Source: Variovorax sp. ZS18.2.2
GTDB lineage: Bacteria > Pseudomonadota > Gammaproteobacteria > Burkholderiales > Burkholderiaceae_C
DNA length: 64,000 bases
Reading direction: 5' to 3'
Assembly (NCBI RefSeq): GCF_024701975.1
Contig: NZ_JANLNM010000003.1
Span: forward strand, 372,001 to 436,000
The notes beneath the pieces are model-generated. The model did not search any database. It worked only from the letters and a program-made list of their open reading frames with translations, and was not told the origin of the DNA. Positions 17,168 through 26,534 of this stretch are shown here, piece by piece. Each line of letters begins with the position of its first letter. The first letter of the stretch is position 1. Position numbers and translations under genes: made by a program.

Positions 17168-18543
17168 TTCAGGCTCCTGCGCAGGTGATTCAAAAGGTCG
17201 ACACGGGTGATGAGGCCATGAAAGCCGGCCTCGTCGGCAATCATCGCCACCAGGCCGCGGTCGAGCACGGCTTCGAGTTCGCCCAGGCTGGCGTCCGGCG
17301 GCAGCGTCTCGGGCACGTCGGTCATGGCGCTGCGCACCTCCGTGTGAAAGCGGTCGGCATCCGCATGCACGCCCAGAAGCAGGTCGGACTCGTCGATCAC
17401 GCCGACCAGCCGTCCGTCTTCAAGCACCGGCAATTGCGACACGTCGGCCAGCCGCATGCGCTGGAAGGCCGTGAGCAGCGTGTCCCCGGGGCCGACGCTG
17501 ATCACGCTGCCGTCCTCGAAGCGGCGCGAGACCACATCGCGCAGATCGCCGAAGCGCTGGCGCGCGAGCAGCCCCTGGTCGAGCATCCACTGGTCGTTGT
17601 AGACCTTCGAGAGATAGCGCGTCCCGGTATCGCAGACGAAGCTCAGGACACGCAGCGGCTTCGTCTGCTCGCGGCAGAAGCGCAGCGCCGCGGCCAGCAG
17701 CGTGCCGGTGGAAGATCCGCCCAGGATGGCCTCGGCGCGCAGCAGTTCGCGCGCGGCACCGAAGCTCTCCTCGTCGCTGATTGAATAGGCCTTCTTCACG
17801 CCCGAGAGGTCGGCAATGGACGGAATGAAATCCTCCCCGATGCCTTCGACGGCCCATGCGCCCGCCTCGCCGATGGTGCCGCTGCGCGTGTACTCCGCGA
17901 CCACCGAGCCCGCGGGATCGGCCAGCACGAAGAAAAGCGCCGGCTGCACCGTGCGGAAGTAGCGCGTGAGGCCGGTGATGGTGCCGCCGGAGCCGACGCC
18001 CGCCACGATGGCATCGAGATCGTGGCCGCACTGCTGCCAGATCTCGGGGCCGGTGCTCGACGCATGCGCGAGCGGGTTGTCGGGGTTGTTGAACTGGTCG
18101 GCGAAGAAGGCGCCAGGAATCTCCTTCGCGAGCCTTGCCGCGTAGTCCTGGTAGTAGGCGGGGTGGCCCTTGCCCACGTCGGAGCGCGTGATGTGGACTT
18201 CGGCGCCGAGTGCCTTCAGGTGCAGCACCTTCTCGGTCGACATCTTGTCGGGCACCACCAGCACCACGCGGTAGCCCTTGGCGCGCGCCACCAGCGCCAG
18301 GCCCAGCCCGGTGTTGCCGGCCGTGGCCTCGACCACCGTGCCGCCGGGGCCAAGGCGCCCGTCGCGCTCGGCCGACTCGATCATCGCGAGGCCGACGCGG
18401 TCCTTGATGGAGCCGCCGGGGTTCTGCGATTCGAGCTTGAGGAACAGGGTGCACAGGCCCGTATCCAGCCGCGTGACCTGGACCAGCGGCGTATTGCCGA
18501 TCAGGTCCAGCACCGCGGGTCGCGTCTCGGTCGTCATCGCCAT
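17164..18543 (-). CDS. cystathionine beta-synthase with C-terminal CBS pair
   Basis: 459-aa PLP enzyme condensing serine and homocysteine to cystathionine. The catalytic domain (about 8-320) has Lys47 in GGSIKDRVG, the substrate loop EATAGNTG and the phosphate loop GVGSGGTITG. Two CBS repeats (about 335-459) usually bind adenosyl ligands and regulate the enzyme. No N-terminal haem domain is present. An AGGAG sits upstream of the ATG at 18543. It forms a two-gene operon with the gamma-lyase. Confidence 0.92.
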   Translation of the reverse strand: MAMTTETRPAVLDLIGNTPLVQVTRLDTGLCTLFLKLESQNPGGSIKDRVGLAMIESAERDGRLGPGGTVVEATAGNTGLGLALVARAKGYRVVLVVPDKMSTEKVLHLKALGAEVHITRSDVGKGHPAYYQDYAARLAKEIPGAFFADQFNNPDNPLAHASSTGPEIWQQCGHDLDAIVAGVGSGGTITGLTRYFRTVQPALFFVLADPAGSVVAEYTRSGTIGEAGAWAVEGIGEDFIPSIADLSGVKKAYSISDEESFGAARELLRAEAILGGSSTGTLLAAALRFCREQTKPLRVLSFVCDTGTRYLSKVYNDQWMLDQGLLARQRFGDLRDVVSRRFEDGSVISVGPGDTLLTAFQRMRLADVSQLPVLEDGRLVGVIDESDLLLGVHADADRFHTEVRSAMTDVPETLPPDASLGELEAVLDRGLVAMIADEAGFHGLITRVDLLNHLRRSLK

Positions 18544-18589
18544 GTCAGCTCCTGTTGGTGCCAGCCTTCCGCACGATCGCGATTCAGCT

Positions 18590-21106
18590 TTACTCCGCCG
18601 CGCGCCTCAGCGTTTCGACCACCGGCCGGCGCAGCACATCACGCAAGCCCCACCATCCCGCCGCCAGCGCGAGCACCGCGCCGGCCAGCGCGCCCGCGAC
18701 GGGCACGAGCGGCGATGCGGTCCAGGTGAACTCGAACACATAGCGCGCGAGCCCCCAGCCGATCACCGAGGCCACGATGCTCGCGAGAAAGCCCGCGAGC
18801 AGACCGACGCCGATCAGCTCGGCGCGCTGCACCTGCCGCAACAGGCTCGCGCGCGCGCCGACCGCACGCATCACCGCGAACTCGCGCGCGCGCTCTTCGC
18901 GCGTGGCCGTCACCGCGGCGAACAGCACCACCAGCCCCGCCGCGAGCGTGAAGCCGAACAGAAATTCGACCGCGCGGATCACCTGGTCGAGCACGCGCTG
19001 CACCTGGTTGATGGTCGCGCTCATGTCCACGTTGGTCACGTTGGGGTAGGTGCGCACCAGCGCGTTGTCGAAGCCGCGCGTCTCGGGCGCGCGGAAGGCG
19101 CCCATGTAGGTGACCGGCACGTCGGGCAGCGAGGCCACCGTGTACATCACGAAGAAGTTGGCGTGCATCGAGCCCCAGTCGACCTTGCGCAGCGACGTGA
19201 TGCGCGCGTCGTTCTGCATGCCACCGATGTCGAAGCGCAGCGTGTCGCCGAGCTTGAGGCCCAGCGTGTCGGCCAGGCCTTCTTCGACGCTCACCTCACC
19301 CGCGGTGCCGGGCTTCCATGCGCCCGCAGTGATGCTGTTGTGCGCAGGCGCCTCCATGGCGTTGCTGAGGTTGAACTCGCGGTCCACCAGGCGCTTGGCG
19401 CGGTCTTCGATGTAGTCGTCGGGGGTCACCGGCTTGTCGTTGACCGCGATAAGGCGGCCGCGAATCATCGGGTACCAGTCGAACTTGCCCACGCCCGCAT
19501 CGCGCAGCGACTTCTGGAAGGCATCGCTCTGGTCCGGCATCACGTTGATGACGAAGCGGTTCGGCGCATCGGGTGGCGTGGCCTTGCGCCAGCTGGCGAC
19601 GAGGTCGGTGCGCAGCAGCACGAGCAGCACCAGCGCCAGCAGGCCGACTGCGAGCGCGCTGACCTGCACCACGGCATAGGCGGGCCGCGCCGAGATCTGT
19701 CGCGTGGCCAGCACCAGCCAGCGCGGTGCGGTGGTTTCGTTGACGCTGCGGCGCAGCACCTTCACCGCGAGCCAGCTCAAGAGCGCGAACACAGCCACCG
19801 CACCCGCGAAGCCGCCGACCGCGATGAGGCCGAGCGTGATGTCGCTGCTCGCCGCCATCAGCAGCGCAGCAAAGCCCGCCACGCCGATACCGAGCACCGC
19901 CAGCGATGCGGGCTTGAGCCCGCCCACGTCGCGCCGGATCACGCGCAGCGGCGGCACGCGCGCGAGCTGCAGCACCGGCGGCAGGCCGAAGGCGAACAGC
20001 AGCGTGAGCCCCATGCCGAGGCCGAAGGCCACCGGCCACAGCGTGGCGGCGGGCAGCGCGGTCTCGACCAACCCGGCCAGCAGCAGCACGAACACGTAGT
20101 GCACCGCGAAGCCGATGGCCACGCCGATGCTGCTCGCCACGACGCCGATCACCGCGAACTCGAAGGCATAGGCCATCGCGATGGTGCGCTGGCTCTGGCC
20201 GAGCACGCGCAGCATTGCGCAGTCGTCCAGGTGGCTGGCCGCGAAGCCGCGCGCGGCCAGCGCCACGGCCACGGCCGACAGCAGCGCCGCGAGCAGCGCG
20301 ACCAGACTCAGGAATTTCTCGGCACGTTCGAGCGTCTGGCGCATTTCGGGCCGGCCGCCTTCGAAGGAGTCGAGCCGCACGCCGCGCAGCTCGCCCTTCT
20401 TGATGCTGGCCTCGGCCCAGTCGGTGAAGCGCTTGACCGCCGCATCGCTGCCCGCCACCGCATAGCGATAGCCCACGCGGCTGGCTGGCTGCACGAGCCC
20501 GGTGCGCGCCACGTCGGCCTGGTTGAGCATCACGCGCGGCGAAAAGCTCATGAAGCCGGCGCCGCGGTCGGGCTCCAGCGTGATGACGCGGCCCACGCGC
20601 AGGCTGGTGTCGCCCAGCAGCAGCGGGTCGCCGATCTTGAGACCCAGCGAATCGAGCAGCGAGGCATCGACCCACACCTCGCCGGCCGGCGGGATGTCGC
20701 GCGTGACCGTGCCCGGCCCCGTGAAGGTGGTCGAGGTCTGCAGGCTGCCGCGCAGCGGATACCCCGCGGTCACGGCCTTCAACGCCACGAGCTTGCTCGC
20801 GCCGCCCTGCACATCGTCGGCCCGTGCCATGGTGGGAAAACCGTAGGTGCTGGTGCCTTCGAGGCCCAGCGATTTCGCCTGTGCCACGAAGGCATCGGGC
20901 GTCGGGTTGTCGCTCACGATCACCGCATCGCCGCCCAACAGTTGCCGCGCATCGCGCTTCAATCCGCCCTGCAGCCGGTCGGCGAAGAAGCCGACCGCCG
21001 TGAGTGCGGCCACGGCCAGCAGCACGGCAACGATCAAGAGGCGCAGCTCGCCGGCGCGCAGGTCGCGCCAGAGGGTGCGCCAGCCAAGGCGGAGGGAGTC
21101 GGTCAT
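18590..21106 (-). CDS. FtsX-like ABC transporter permease (YbbP type)
   Basis: 838-aa inner-membrane permease with about ten helices arranged as two FtsX domains, one near 260-400 and one at the C-terminus (about 700-830). Large periplasmic MacB-like domains lie between them. YbbP-type permeases pair with a YbbA ATPase and are thought to act on lipids or lipoproteins. The partner ATPase is normally adjacent; none is here, since CBS lies downstream and the FDH operon is divergent. It may be an orphan or use an ATPase encoded elsewhere. Confidence 0.87.
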   Translation of the reverse strand: MTDSLRLGWRTLWRDLRAGELRLLIVAVLLAVAALTAVGFFADRLQGGLKRDARQLLGGDAVIVSDNPTPDAFVAQAKSLGLEGTSTYGFPTMARADDVQGGASKLVALKAVTAGYPLRGSLQTSTTFTGPGTVTRDIPPAGEVWVDASLLDSLGLKIGDPLLLGDTSLRVGRVITLEPDRGAGFMSFSPRVMLNQADVARTGLVQPASRVGYRYAVAGSDAAVKRFTDWAEASIKKGELRGVRLDSFEGGRPEMRQTLERAEKFLSLVALLAALLSAVAVALAARGFAASHLDDCAMLRVLGQSQRTIAMAYAFEFAVIGVVASSIGVAIGFAVHYVFVLLLAGLVETALPAATLWPVAFGLGMGLTLLFAFGLPPVLQLARVPPLRVIRRDVGGLKPASLAVLGIGVAGFAALLMAASSDITLGLIAVGGFAGAVAVFALLSWLAVKVLRRSVNETTAPRWLVLATRQISARPAYAVVQVSALAVGLLALVLLVLLRTDLVASWRKATPPDAPNRFVINVMPDQSDAFQKSLRDAGVGKFDWYPMIRGRLIAVNDKPVTPDDYIEDRAKRLVDREFNLSNAMEAPAHNSITAGAWKPGTAGEVSVEEGLADTLGLKLGDTLRFDIGGMQNDARITSLRKVDWGSMHANFFVMYTVASLPDVPVTYMGAFRAPETRGFDNALVRTYPNVTNVDMSATINQVQRVLDQVIRAVEFLFGFTLAAGLVVLFAAVTATREERAREFAVMRAVGARASLLRQVQRAELIGVGLLAGFLASIVASVIGWGLARYVFEFTWTASPLVPVAGALAGAVLALAAGWWGLRDVLRRPVVETLRRAAE

Positions 21107-21192
21107 GGCGCGAACGATAGCCGACGCCTAAGGCCACAGGCGGATTCAAGGGTTATTGCGCCCTCGCAGCCCTTGATCGCGGCGGCATGCTG

Positions 21193-21205
21193 TCGCATGA
21201 TGCGA
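21193..21205. promoter_or_regulatory. palindrome of LysR T-N11-A form upstream of FDH operon
   Basis: TCGCAT-G-ATGCGA is a perfect 6-bp palindrome with a 1-nt centre, about 95 nt before the first gene of the formate dehydrogenase operon. It satisfies the LysR consensus T-N11-A exactly. The rest of 21107-21298 holds no gene. A LysR regulator sits beside the OFA transporter at 56-57 kb, but the link is conjecture. Confidence 0.45.
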
Positions 21206-21298
21206 AAAAAGCATCCAGTTACCGCATCGGGGCTGCCCCGCCGGTGACAACGGAAGCCACCAAAACAGCCGGACCGCCTTCCCCCACAAGGAGTGTCG

Positions 21299-21589
21299 AT
21301 GTCACGATGTCAGCGCTTGCAAACCGTCGGCCTTTGCCTGGCCCTTGGTTTGCTGTTGACTGCCTGCGATCCCAAGCCGACGACGTCGGCAGCGGGCGCA
21401 GCCTCTTCGTCTGGTGCCAGCCCCAGTGCCGTCAAGCCCGCCGACTCCGGTGACAAGGTCGATCCCACCTCCGCCCACAAAGGCCCGTCCGAAGGCGGCG
21501 CAGCCGTCGGCGGCATGAGCGGCCAGGGCGGCGCCCCGACTGGCGGCACGCCTGCGCCGAGCGGTGGCGATGGCACGGCACCCAAATAG
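21299..21589 (+). CDS. small lipoprotein at head of formate dehydrogenase operon
   Basis: 96-aa protein with a lipoprotein signal: a basic N-terminus, a hydrophobic stretch and the lipobox LLTAC near residue 23. The mature part is low-complexity Gly/Ser/Ala/Pro with no fold to recognise. AAGGAG precedes the ATG at 21299 with 5-nt spacing, which favours it over the GTG at 21293. It is 86 nt upstream of the FDH alpha gene in the same direction. Function unknown; it may be a small envelope companion of the periplasm-facing FDH. Confidence 0.7.
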   Translation: MSRCQRLQTVGLCLALGLLLTACDPKPTTSAAGAASSSGASPSAVKPADSGDKVDPTSAHKGPSEGGAAVGGMSGQGGAPTGGTPAPSGGDGTAPK

Positions 21590-21675
21590 AGCAGCCGGCC
21601 CATTTCTCTTTTCCACGCAAAACAGAAGAAGACCACGATGAAACAACCCACTTCAGCTGTGCAGGAGGTGATGTC

Positions 21676-24600
21676 ATGGACATAAGCCGCCGGCAATTCT
21701 TCCGCGTCAGCAGCGCGGGCCTGATCGGCTCGAGCATCGTCGCGCTCGGCTTCTCGCCGACTGCGGCGCTGGCCGAGGCGCGCAACTTCAAGCTCGCGCG
21801 CACCACCGAGACCCGCAATACCTGCCCGTACTGCTCGGTGGGCTGCGGGCTCATCATGTACAGCCTGGGCGACAAGGCGAAGAACGTGGTGTCCGACATC
21901 CTCCACATCGAGGGCGATGCCGACCACCCTGTGAACCGCGGCACGCTGTGCCCCAAGGGCGCGGGCCTGCTGGACTTCGTGCACAGCCCGATGCGGCTGA
22001 AGTACCCCGAAGTGCGCGAGGCCGGCAGCACCGAGTGGAAGCGCATCGGCTGGAACGAGGCCCTGGACCGCATCGCCAAGCTGCTCAAGGCCGACCGCGA
22101 CGCCAACTTCCAGACCACCAACGCCGACGGCAAGACCGTCAACCGCTGGACCAGCTCGGGCATGCTCTGCGCCTCGGCCTCGTCCAACGAAACCGGATAC
22201 ATCACGCACAAGGCATTCCGCTCGACCGGGATGCTGGTGTTCGACAACCAGGCACGCGTTTGACACGGACCTACGGTGGCCAGTCTGGCCCCGACGTTCG
22301 GACGCGGTGCGATGACCAACCATTGGCAGGACATCCAGAACGCGGATGTCGTGCTGATCATGGGCGGCAATGCCGCGGAGGCGCATCCGTGCGGCTTCAA
22401 GTGGGTCATCGAGGCCAAGAAGCAGAACAAGGCGCGCCTTGTCGTGGTGGACCCGCGCTTCACGCGCTCGGCCGCCGTGGCCGACTACTACGCACCGGTG
22501 CGCGCGGGCTCGGACATCGCGTTCCTCGCGGGGGTCGTCAACTTCCTCTTGAGCAACGACAAGATCCAGACGGAGTACGTGCGCAACTACACCAACGCGC
22601 CGTTCATCGTCGGGCCTGACTACAAGTTCGAAGACGGCCTCTTCAGCGGCTACAACGCCGAGAAGCGCAACTACGACAACAAGTCGTGGGGCTACGCGCT
22701 CGACGAAGCCGGTTTTGCCAAGGTCGACATGACCATGCAGGACCCGCAGTGCGTGCTGCAGGTGATGAAGCGGCACTATTCGCGCTACACGCCCGAACTG
22801 GTGAGCCGCATCACGGGCACGCCGCAGGACAAGTTCCTCAAGGTCTGCGAGTACATCGCGAGCACCAGCACGCCTACGCGCACCATGACCATCATGTACG
22901 CGCTCGGCTGGACGCAGCACAGCCAGGGCTCGCAGATGATCCGCACCGGCGCCATCGTGCAGCTGCTGCTGGGCAACATCGGCGTGCCCGGCGGCGGCAT
23001 GAACGCGCTGCGCGGCCACAGCAACATCCAGGGCCTCACGGACCTGGGGCTCTTGTCGAACTCGCTGCCCGGCTACATGTCGCTCGCGCGGGACAGCGAA
23101 CAGAACCTGCCCGACTACTACAAGACCCGTGCGCTGAAGGCGCTGCGCCCCAACCAGATGAGCTACTGGCAGAACTACCCCAAGTTCTTCGTCAGCATGC
23201 AGAAGTCGTGGTGGGGCGACGCGGCCACGGCCGATAACGAGTGGGCCTTCCACTACCTGCCCAAGATCGACAAGCTCTACGACATCCTGCAGGCCTTCGA
23301 GCTCATGAACCAGGGCAAGCTCAACGGCTACATCTGTCAGGGCTTCAACCCGGTGGGCTCGTTCCCGGACAAGAAGAAGATCATCGACGGGCTCTCCAAG
23401 CTCAAGTTCCTTGTCACCATCGACCCCCTGCAGACCGAGACCAGCGAGTTCTGGCGCAACTTCGGCGAGTTCAACGACGTCAAGACCACCGACATCCAGA
23501 CCACGGTGTTCCGCCTGCCATCGACCTGCTTCGCGGAGGAAGACGGCTCGCTCACCAACTCCAGCCGCTGGCTGCAGTGGCACTGGAAGGGCGCGGAGCC
23601 GCCGGGCGAGGCCAAGGGCGACATCGAGATCGTGGCGGGCATCTACAACCGCATCCGCCAGGCCTACATCAAGGATGGCGGTGCGTTCCCCGATCCGATC
23701 GTCAAGCTGACGTGGCCCTACAAGATTCCGCATTCGCCCTCGGCGCAAGAGCTGGCGATGGAATACAACGGCCGCGCGCTCACCGACCTGCTCGACCCGA
23801 AGGACCCGACCAAGCCGCCGCTGGCCAAGGCCGGCGAACAGCTCCCGGGCTTCGGCCTCCTGCGCGACGACGGTTCAACCGCCGCAGGCTGCTGGATCTA
23901 CACCGGCGCCTGGACCCAGGCCGGCAACCAGATGGCGCGGCGCGACAACGCCGACCCCTACGGTATCGGCATGGTGCAGAACTGGGCGTGGGCGTGGCCG
24001 GCGAACCGGCGCATTCTCTACAACGGCGCCTCGACCGACCCGGCCACCGGCAAGGCGTGGATCGCCAGGCGCAGCCTCATCGCGTGGAACGGCAAGGCGT
24101 GGTCAGGCGCCGACGTGCCCGACATCCGGCCCGACGCGAACCCGATGGAGGCCGAGGCAGTGCGCCCCTTCATCATGACGGCCGAAGGCGTGGCGCGGCT
24201 CTTCGCGCCCACCGGCATGGCCGAGGGTCCGCTGCCCGAGCACTACGAGCCCTTCGAATCGCCGCTGGTCAACAACCTGATGCACCCGAACAACCCGAAG
24301 GCGCGCGCCAATCCCGCGGCACGCATCTTCAAGGGCGACCTCGAACGCCTGGGCGTGCCGAAGGACTTCCCGTACGTGGCGACCAGCTACCGGCTCACCG
24401 AGCACTTCCACTACTGGACGAAGAACGTGCGCACCTCGGCCATCATCCAGCCGCAGCAGTTCGTCGAGATCGGCGAGGAGCTTGCAAAGGACAAGGGCAT
24501 CGCCAACGGCGACATGGTGAAGGTGTGGAGCAAGCGCGGTCACATCAAGGCGGTGGCGCTGGTGACCAAACGCATCGTCGGGCTGCAGGTCGATGGGCGC

Positions 24601-24753
24601 ACGGTGCACACGGTGGGGCTGCCGAACCACTGGGGGTTCGTGGGCATCGCGAAGCCCGGGTACCTGGTGAACACGCTGACGCCTTTCGTGGGCGATGCGA
24701 ACACGCAGACGCCTGAGTACAAGTCGTTCACTGTGAACATCGAAAAGGCCTGA
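21676..24753 (+). CDS. fdnG: formate dehydrogenase-N/O alpha subunit, selenoprotein (UGA = Sec196)
   Basis: 1025-aa catalytic molybdopterin subunit oxidising formate to CO2 on the periplasmic side. A Tat signal (SRRQFFRV) opens it, and the 4Fe-4S motif CPYCSVGCG follows at about 51. The frame continues through an in-frame TGA at 22261-22263, between NQARV and HGPTVASLAPTFGRGAM. This is the position of selenocysteine 196 in E. coli FdnG. A SECIS hairpin follows, and selA, selB, selC and selD lie within 14 kb. AGGAGG precedes the ATG. Annotated naively, this would be split into a 195-aa fragment and an 825-aa ORF. E. coli FdoG is equally similar, so the symbol is by family. Confidence 0.96.
22261..22293 (+). 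promoter_or_regulatory. bacterial SECIS element directing Sec at UGA
   Basis: After the UGA and a 10-nt spacer, nucleotides 22274-22293 fold into a 7-bp stem: CGG, a bulged U (22277), GGCC, loop AGUCU, GGCC and CCG. The bulged U and the G-U in the loop are the features SelB recognises in E. coli fdhF. The UGA-to-stem spacing is also the same. The element lies wholly in coding sequence, as expected in bacteria. Confidence 0.92.
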
Positions 24754-24756
24754 GCG

Positions 24757-25737
24757 ATGTCTTCCCTTCAAACCCTCGACATCGCCGCCCGCTCGGCCAC
24801 CACCACGCCGTCGCCCGACATCCGCAGCCGCCCGCAGGTGCAGGAGGTGGCCAAGCTGATCGACGTGTCGACCTGCATCGGCTGCAAGGCCTGCCAGGTC
24901 GCGTGCATGCAGTGGAACGACCTGCGCGACGATGTCGGCACGGTGCACGGCACCTACGACAACCCGAACGACCTCACGCCCGCCTCGTGGACCGTGATGC
25001 GTTTCTCGGAGGTCGAGCCCGAGGCCGGCAAGCTCGAATGGCTGATCCGCAAGGACGGCTGCATGCACTGTGACGACCCCGGCTGCCTGAAGGCCTGTCC
25101 GGCGCCGGGCGCGATCGTCAAGTACAGCAACGGCATCGTCGACTTCATCAGCGAACACTGCGTGGGCTGCGGCAACTGCGTGACCGGCTGCCCGTTCGAC
25201 GTGCCGCGCATCAGCAAGGCCGACAACAAGGCCTACAAGTGCTCGCTGTGCTCCGACCGCGTGGGTGTGGGCCTGGAGCCGGCCTGCGTGAAGGCCTGCC
25301 CCACCGGCGCGCTGCACTTCGGCACCAAGGAAGACATGCACGAGTACGCCTCGGAACGCATCGTCGACCTGAAGGACCGCGGCTTCGCCAACGCCGGCGT
25401 GTACGACCCGGCCGGCGTCGGCGGCACGCACGTCATGTACGTGCTGCAGCACGCCGACCGCCCGGGCCTGTACGCCAACCTGCCGAAGGACCCGCACATC
25501 AGCCCGCTGGTGTCGCTCTGGAAGGGCGTGGCCAAGCCGCTCGCGATGGTCGCGATGATCGGCGCGGTGGTCGGCAGCTTCTTCCACTACATGAAGACCG
25601 GCCCCATCGAGCCCAAGGACGAGCACCCGGATGCCGACGCGGATGGCAAGCCCGACGACGTGGTGGTGATCGAGGCGCCGCCGGCCACGACGACGGCAGC
25701 ACCCCGCGCGACTGAAGCCCGAGGAGACACGCGATGA
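24757..25737 (+). CDS. fdnH: formate dehydrogenase iron-sulfur (beta) subunit
   Basis: 326-aa electron-transfer subunit with four 4Fe-4S clusters carried by ferredoxin-like motifs: [41 protein letters not shown] and CSLCSDR...CVKACP. A single C-terminal transmembrane helix (about 255-275, [16 protein letters not shown]) anchors it, as in FdnH. It passes electrons from the selenoprotein subunit to cytochrome b. It begins 3 nt after the alpha gene and overlaps the gamma gene by 4 nt. The charged C-terminal tail past the anchor is longer than usual. Confidence 0.95.
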   Translation: MSSLQTLDIAARSATTTPSPDIRSRPQVQEVAKLIDVSTCIGCKACQVACMQWNDLRDDVGTVHGTYDNPNDLTPASWTVMRFSEVEPEAGKLEWLIRKDGCMHCDDPGCLKACPAPGAIVKYSNGIVDFISEHCVGCGNCVTGCPFDVPRISKADNKAYKCSLCSDRVGVGLEPACVKACPTGALHFGTKEDMHEYASERIVDLKDRGFANAGVYDPAGVGGTHVMYVLQHADRPGLYANLPKDPHISPLVSLWKGVAKPLAMVAMIGAVVGSFFHYMKTGPIEPKDEHPDADADGKPDDVVVIEAPPATTTAAPRATEARGDTR

Positions 25738-26357
25738 CCCGCTACTACCTTCGCCGCTACCGCGACGCCACCCGCATGAACCACTGGTTCGTCGCGATCA
25801 TGTTCTTCGCGGCCGCGCTCTCGGGGCTGGCCTTCTTTCACCCGAGCCTGTTCTTCCTGAGCACGCTGTTCGGCGGCGGGCAGTGGACGCGCATCCTGCA
25901 CCCCTTCATGGGCCTGCTGATGGTGCTGGGCTTCGCGTTCCTGTTCTTCACCATGTGGCGCGAGAACATCCTGGACAGCGGCGATCGCGAGTGGGTCAAG
26001 AACGCGCCGAAGATGCTCAAGGGCGACAAGTCGAGCATGCCGCCGGTCGGCAAGTACAACGCCGGGCAGAAGCTGGTGTTCTGGGCCTTCGGCATCAGCC
26101 TGTTGCTGCTGCTGGTGACGGGCTTCATGTTCTGGAGCCCGTGGTTCGTCGGCTTCTTCCCGATCCTGCTCCGGCGCATCGCGGTGGTCGTGCATGCGGT
26201 CTCGGCCGTGGTGCTGATCCTCTCGGTCATCACGCACATCTATGCCGCGCTGTGGGTCAAGGGCAGCATCCGGGCGATGACGCGCGGCACCGTCACCGAA
26301 GGATGGGCCAAGCTGAACCACCCGTTGTGGCATCGCAAAATGACGCGCGGTGAATAA
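25734..26357 (+). CDS. fdnI: formate dehydrogenase cytochrome b556 (gamma) subunit
   Basis: 207-aa integral membrane subunit with four helices. Histidines in the first (RMNHWFVAI), second ([13 protein letters not shown]) and fourth ([23 protein letters not shown]) helices are positioned to ligate two haems b. It delivers electrons to the quinone pool, which the cyo oxidase at the start of the window could reoxidise. Downstream, a dispersed repeat separates it from fdhE. Confidence 0.94.
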   Translation: MTRYYLRRYRDATRMNHWFVAIMFFAAALSGLAFFHPSLFFLSTLFGGGQWTRILHPFMGLLMVLGFAFLFFTMWRENILDSGDREWVKNAPKMLKGDKSSMPPVGKYNAGQKLVFWAFGISLLLLLVTGFMFWSPWFVGFFPILLRRIAVVVHAVSAVVLILSVITHIYAALWVKGSIRAMTRGTVTEGWAKLNHPLWHRKMTRGE

Positions 26358-26360
26358 ATA

Positions 26361-26456
26361 GGCTCTCCCCCAGGCTTCGCGCACTTCGTGTCGCTTCTCC
26401 AACCCCCTTCCGGGGGCAACACCAGCGGCCCGGCAAAGCCGGTTCCGCGGTGTTCC
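26361..26456 (+). repeat. 96-bp dispersed repeat, copy 2 (FDH operon)
   Basis: Second copy of the element at 3970-4065 (90 of 96 identical, same orientation). It lies just after the gamma-subunit stop and before fdhE. The C5/G5 and CCGGC-AAA-GCCGG hairpins are preserved; the changes fall mostly outside the stems, which hints that the structure matters. The 26457-26534 remainder holds no gene. Confidence 0.85.
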
Positions 26457-26534
26457 ACGAACAAGCACTCCCTTCTGACGGCCATGGGTTTTTCATGCAT
26501 CGACATTCGAATGAATCGCTGTAGAGTCGCCTGA

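Noticed and set aside
18278..21247. Long rightward open frame (989 codons) opposite CBS and the FtsX permease
   Set aside because: Arg/His/Gln-rich shadow with no recognisable motif, spanning two unrelated genes on the other strand.
22261..22263. TGA as a true stop or nonsense mutation splitting the formate dehydrogenase gene
   Set aside because: The frame is continuous on both sides, the UGA is at the known Sec position, a SECIS hairpin follows, and selA, selB, selC and selD are present.
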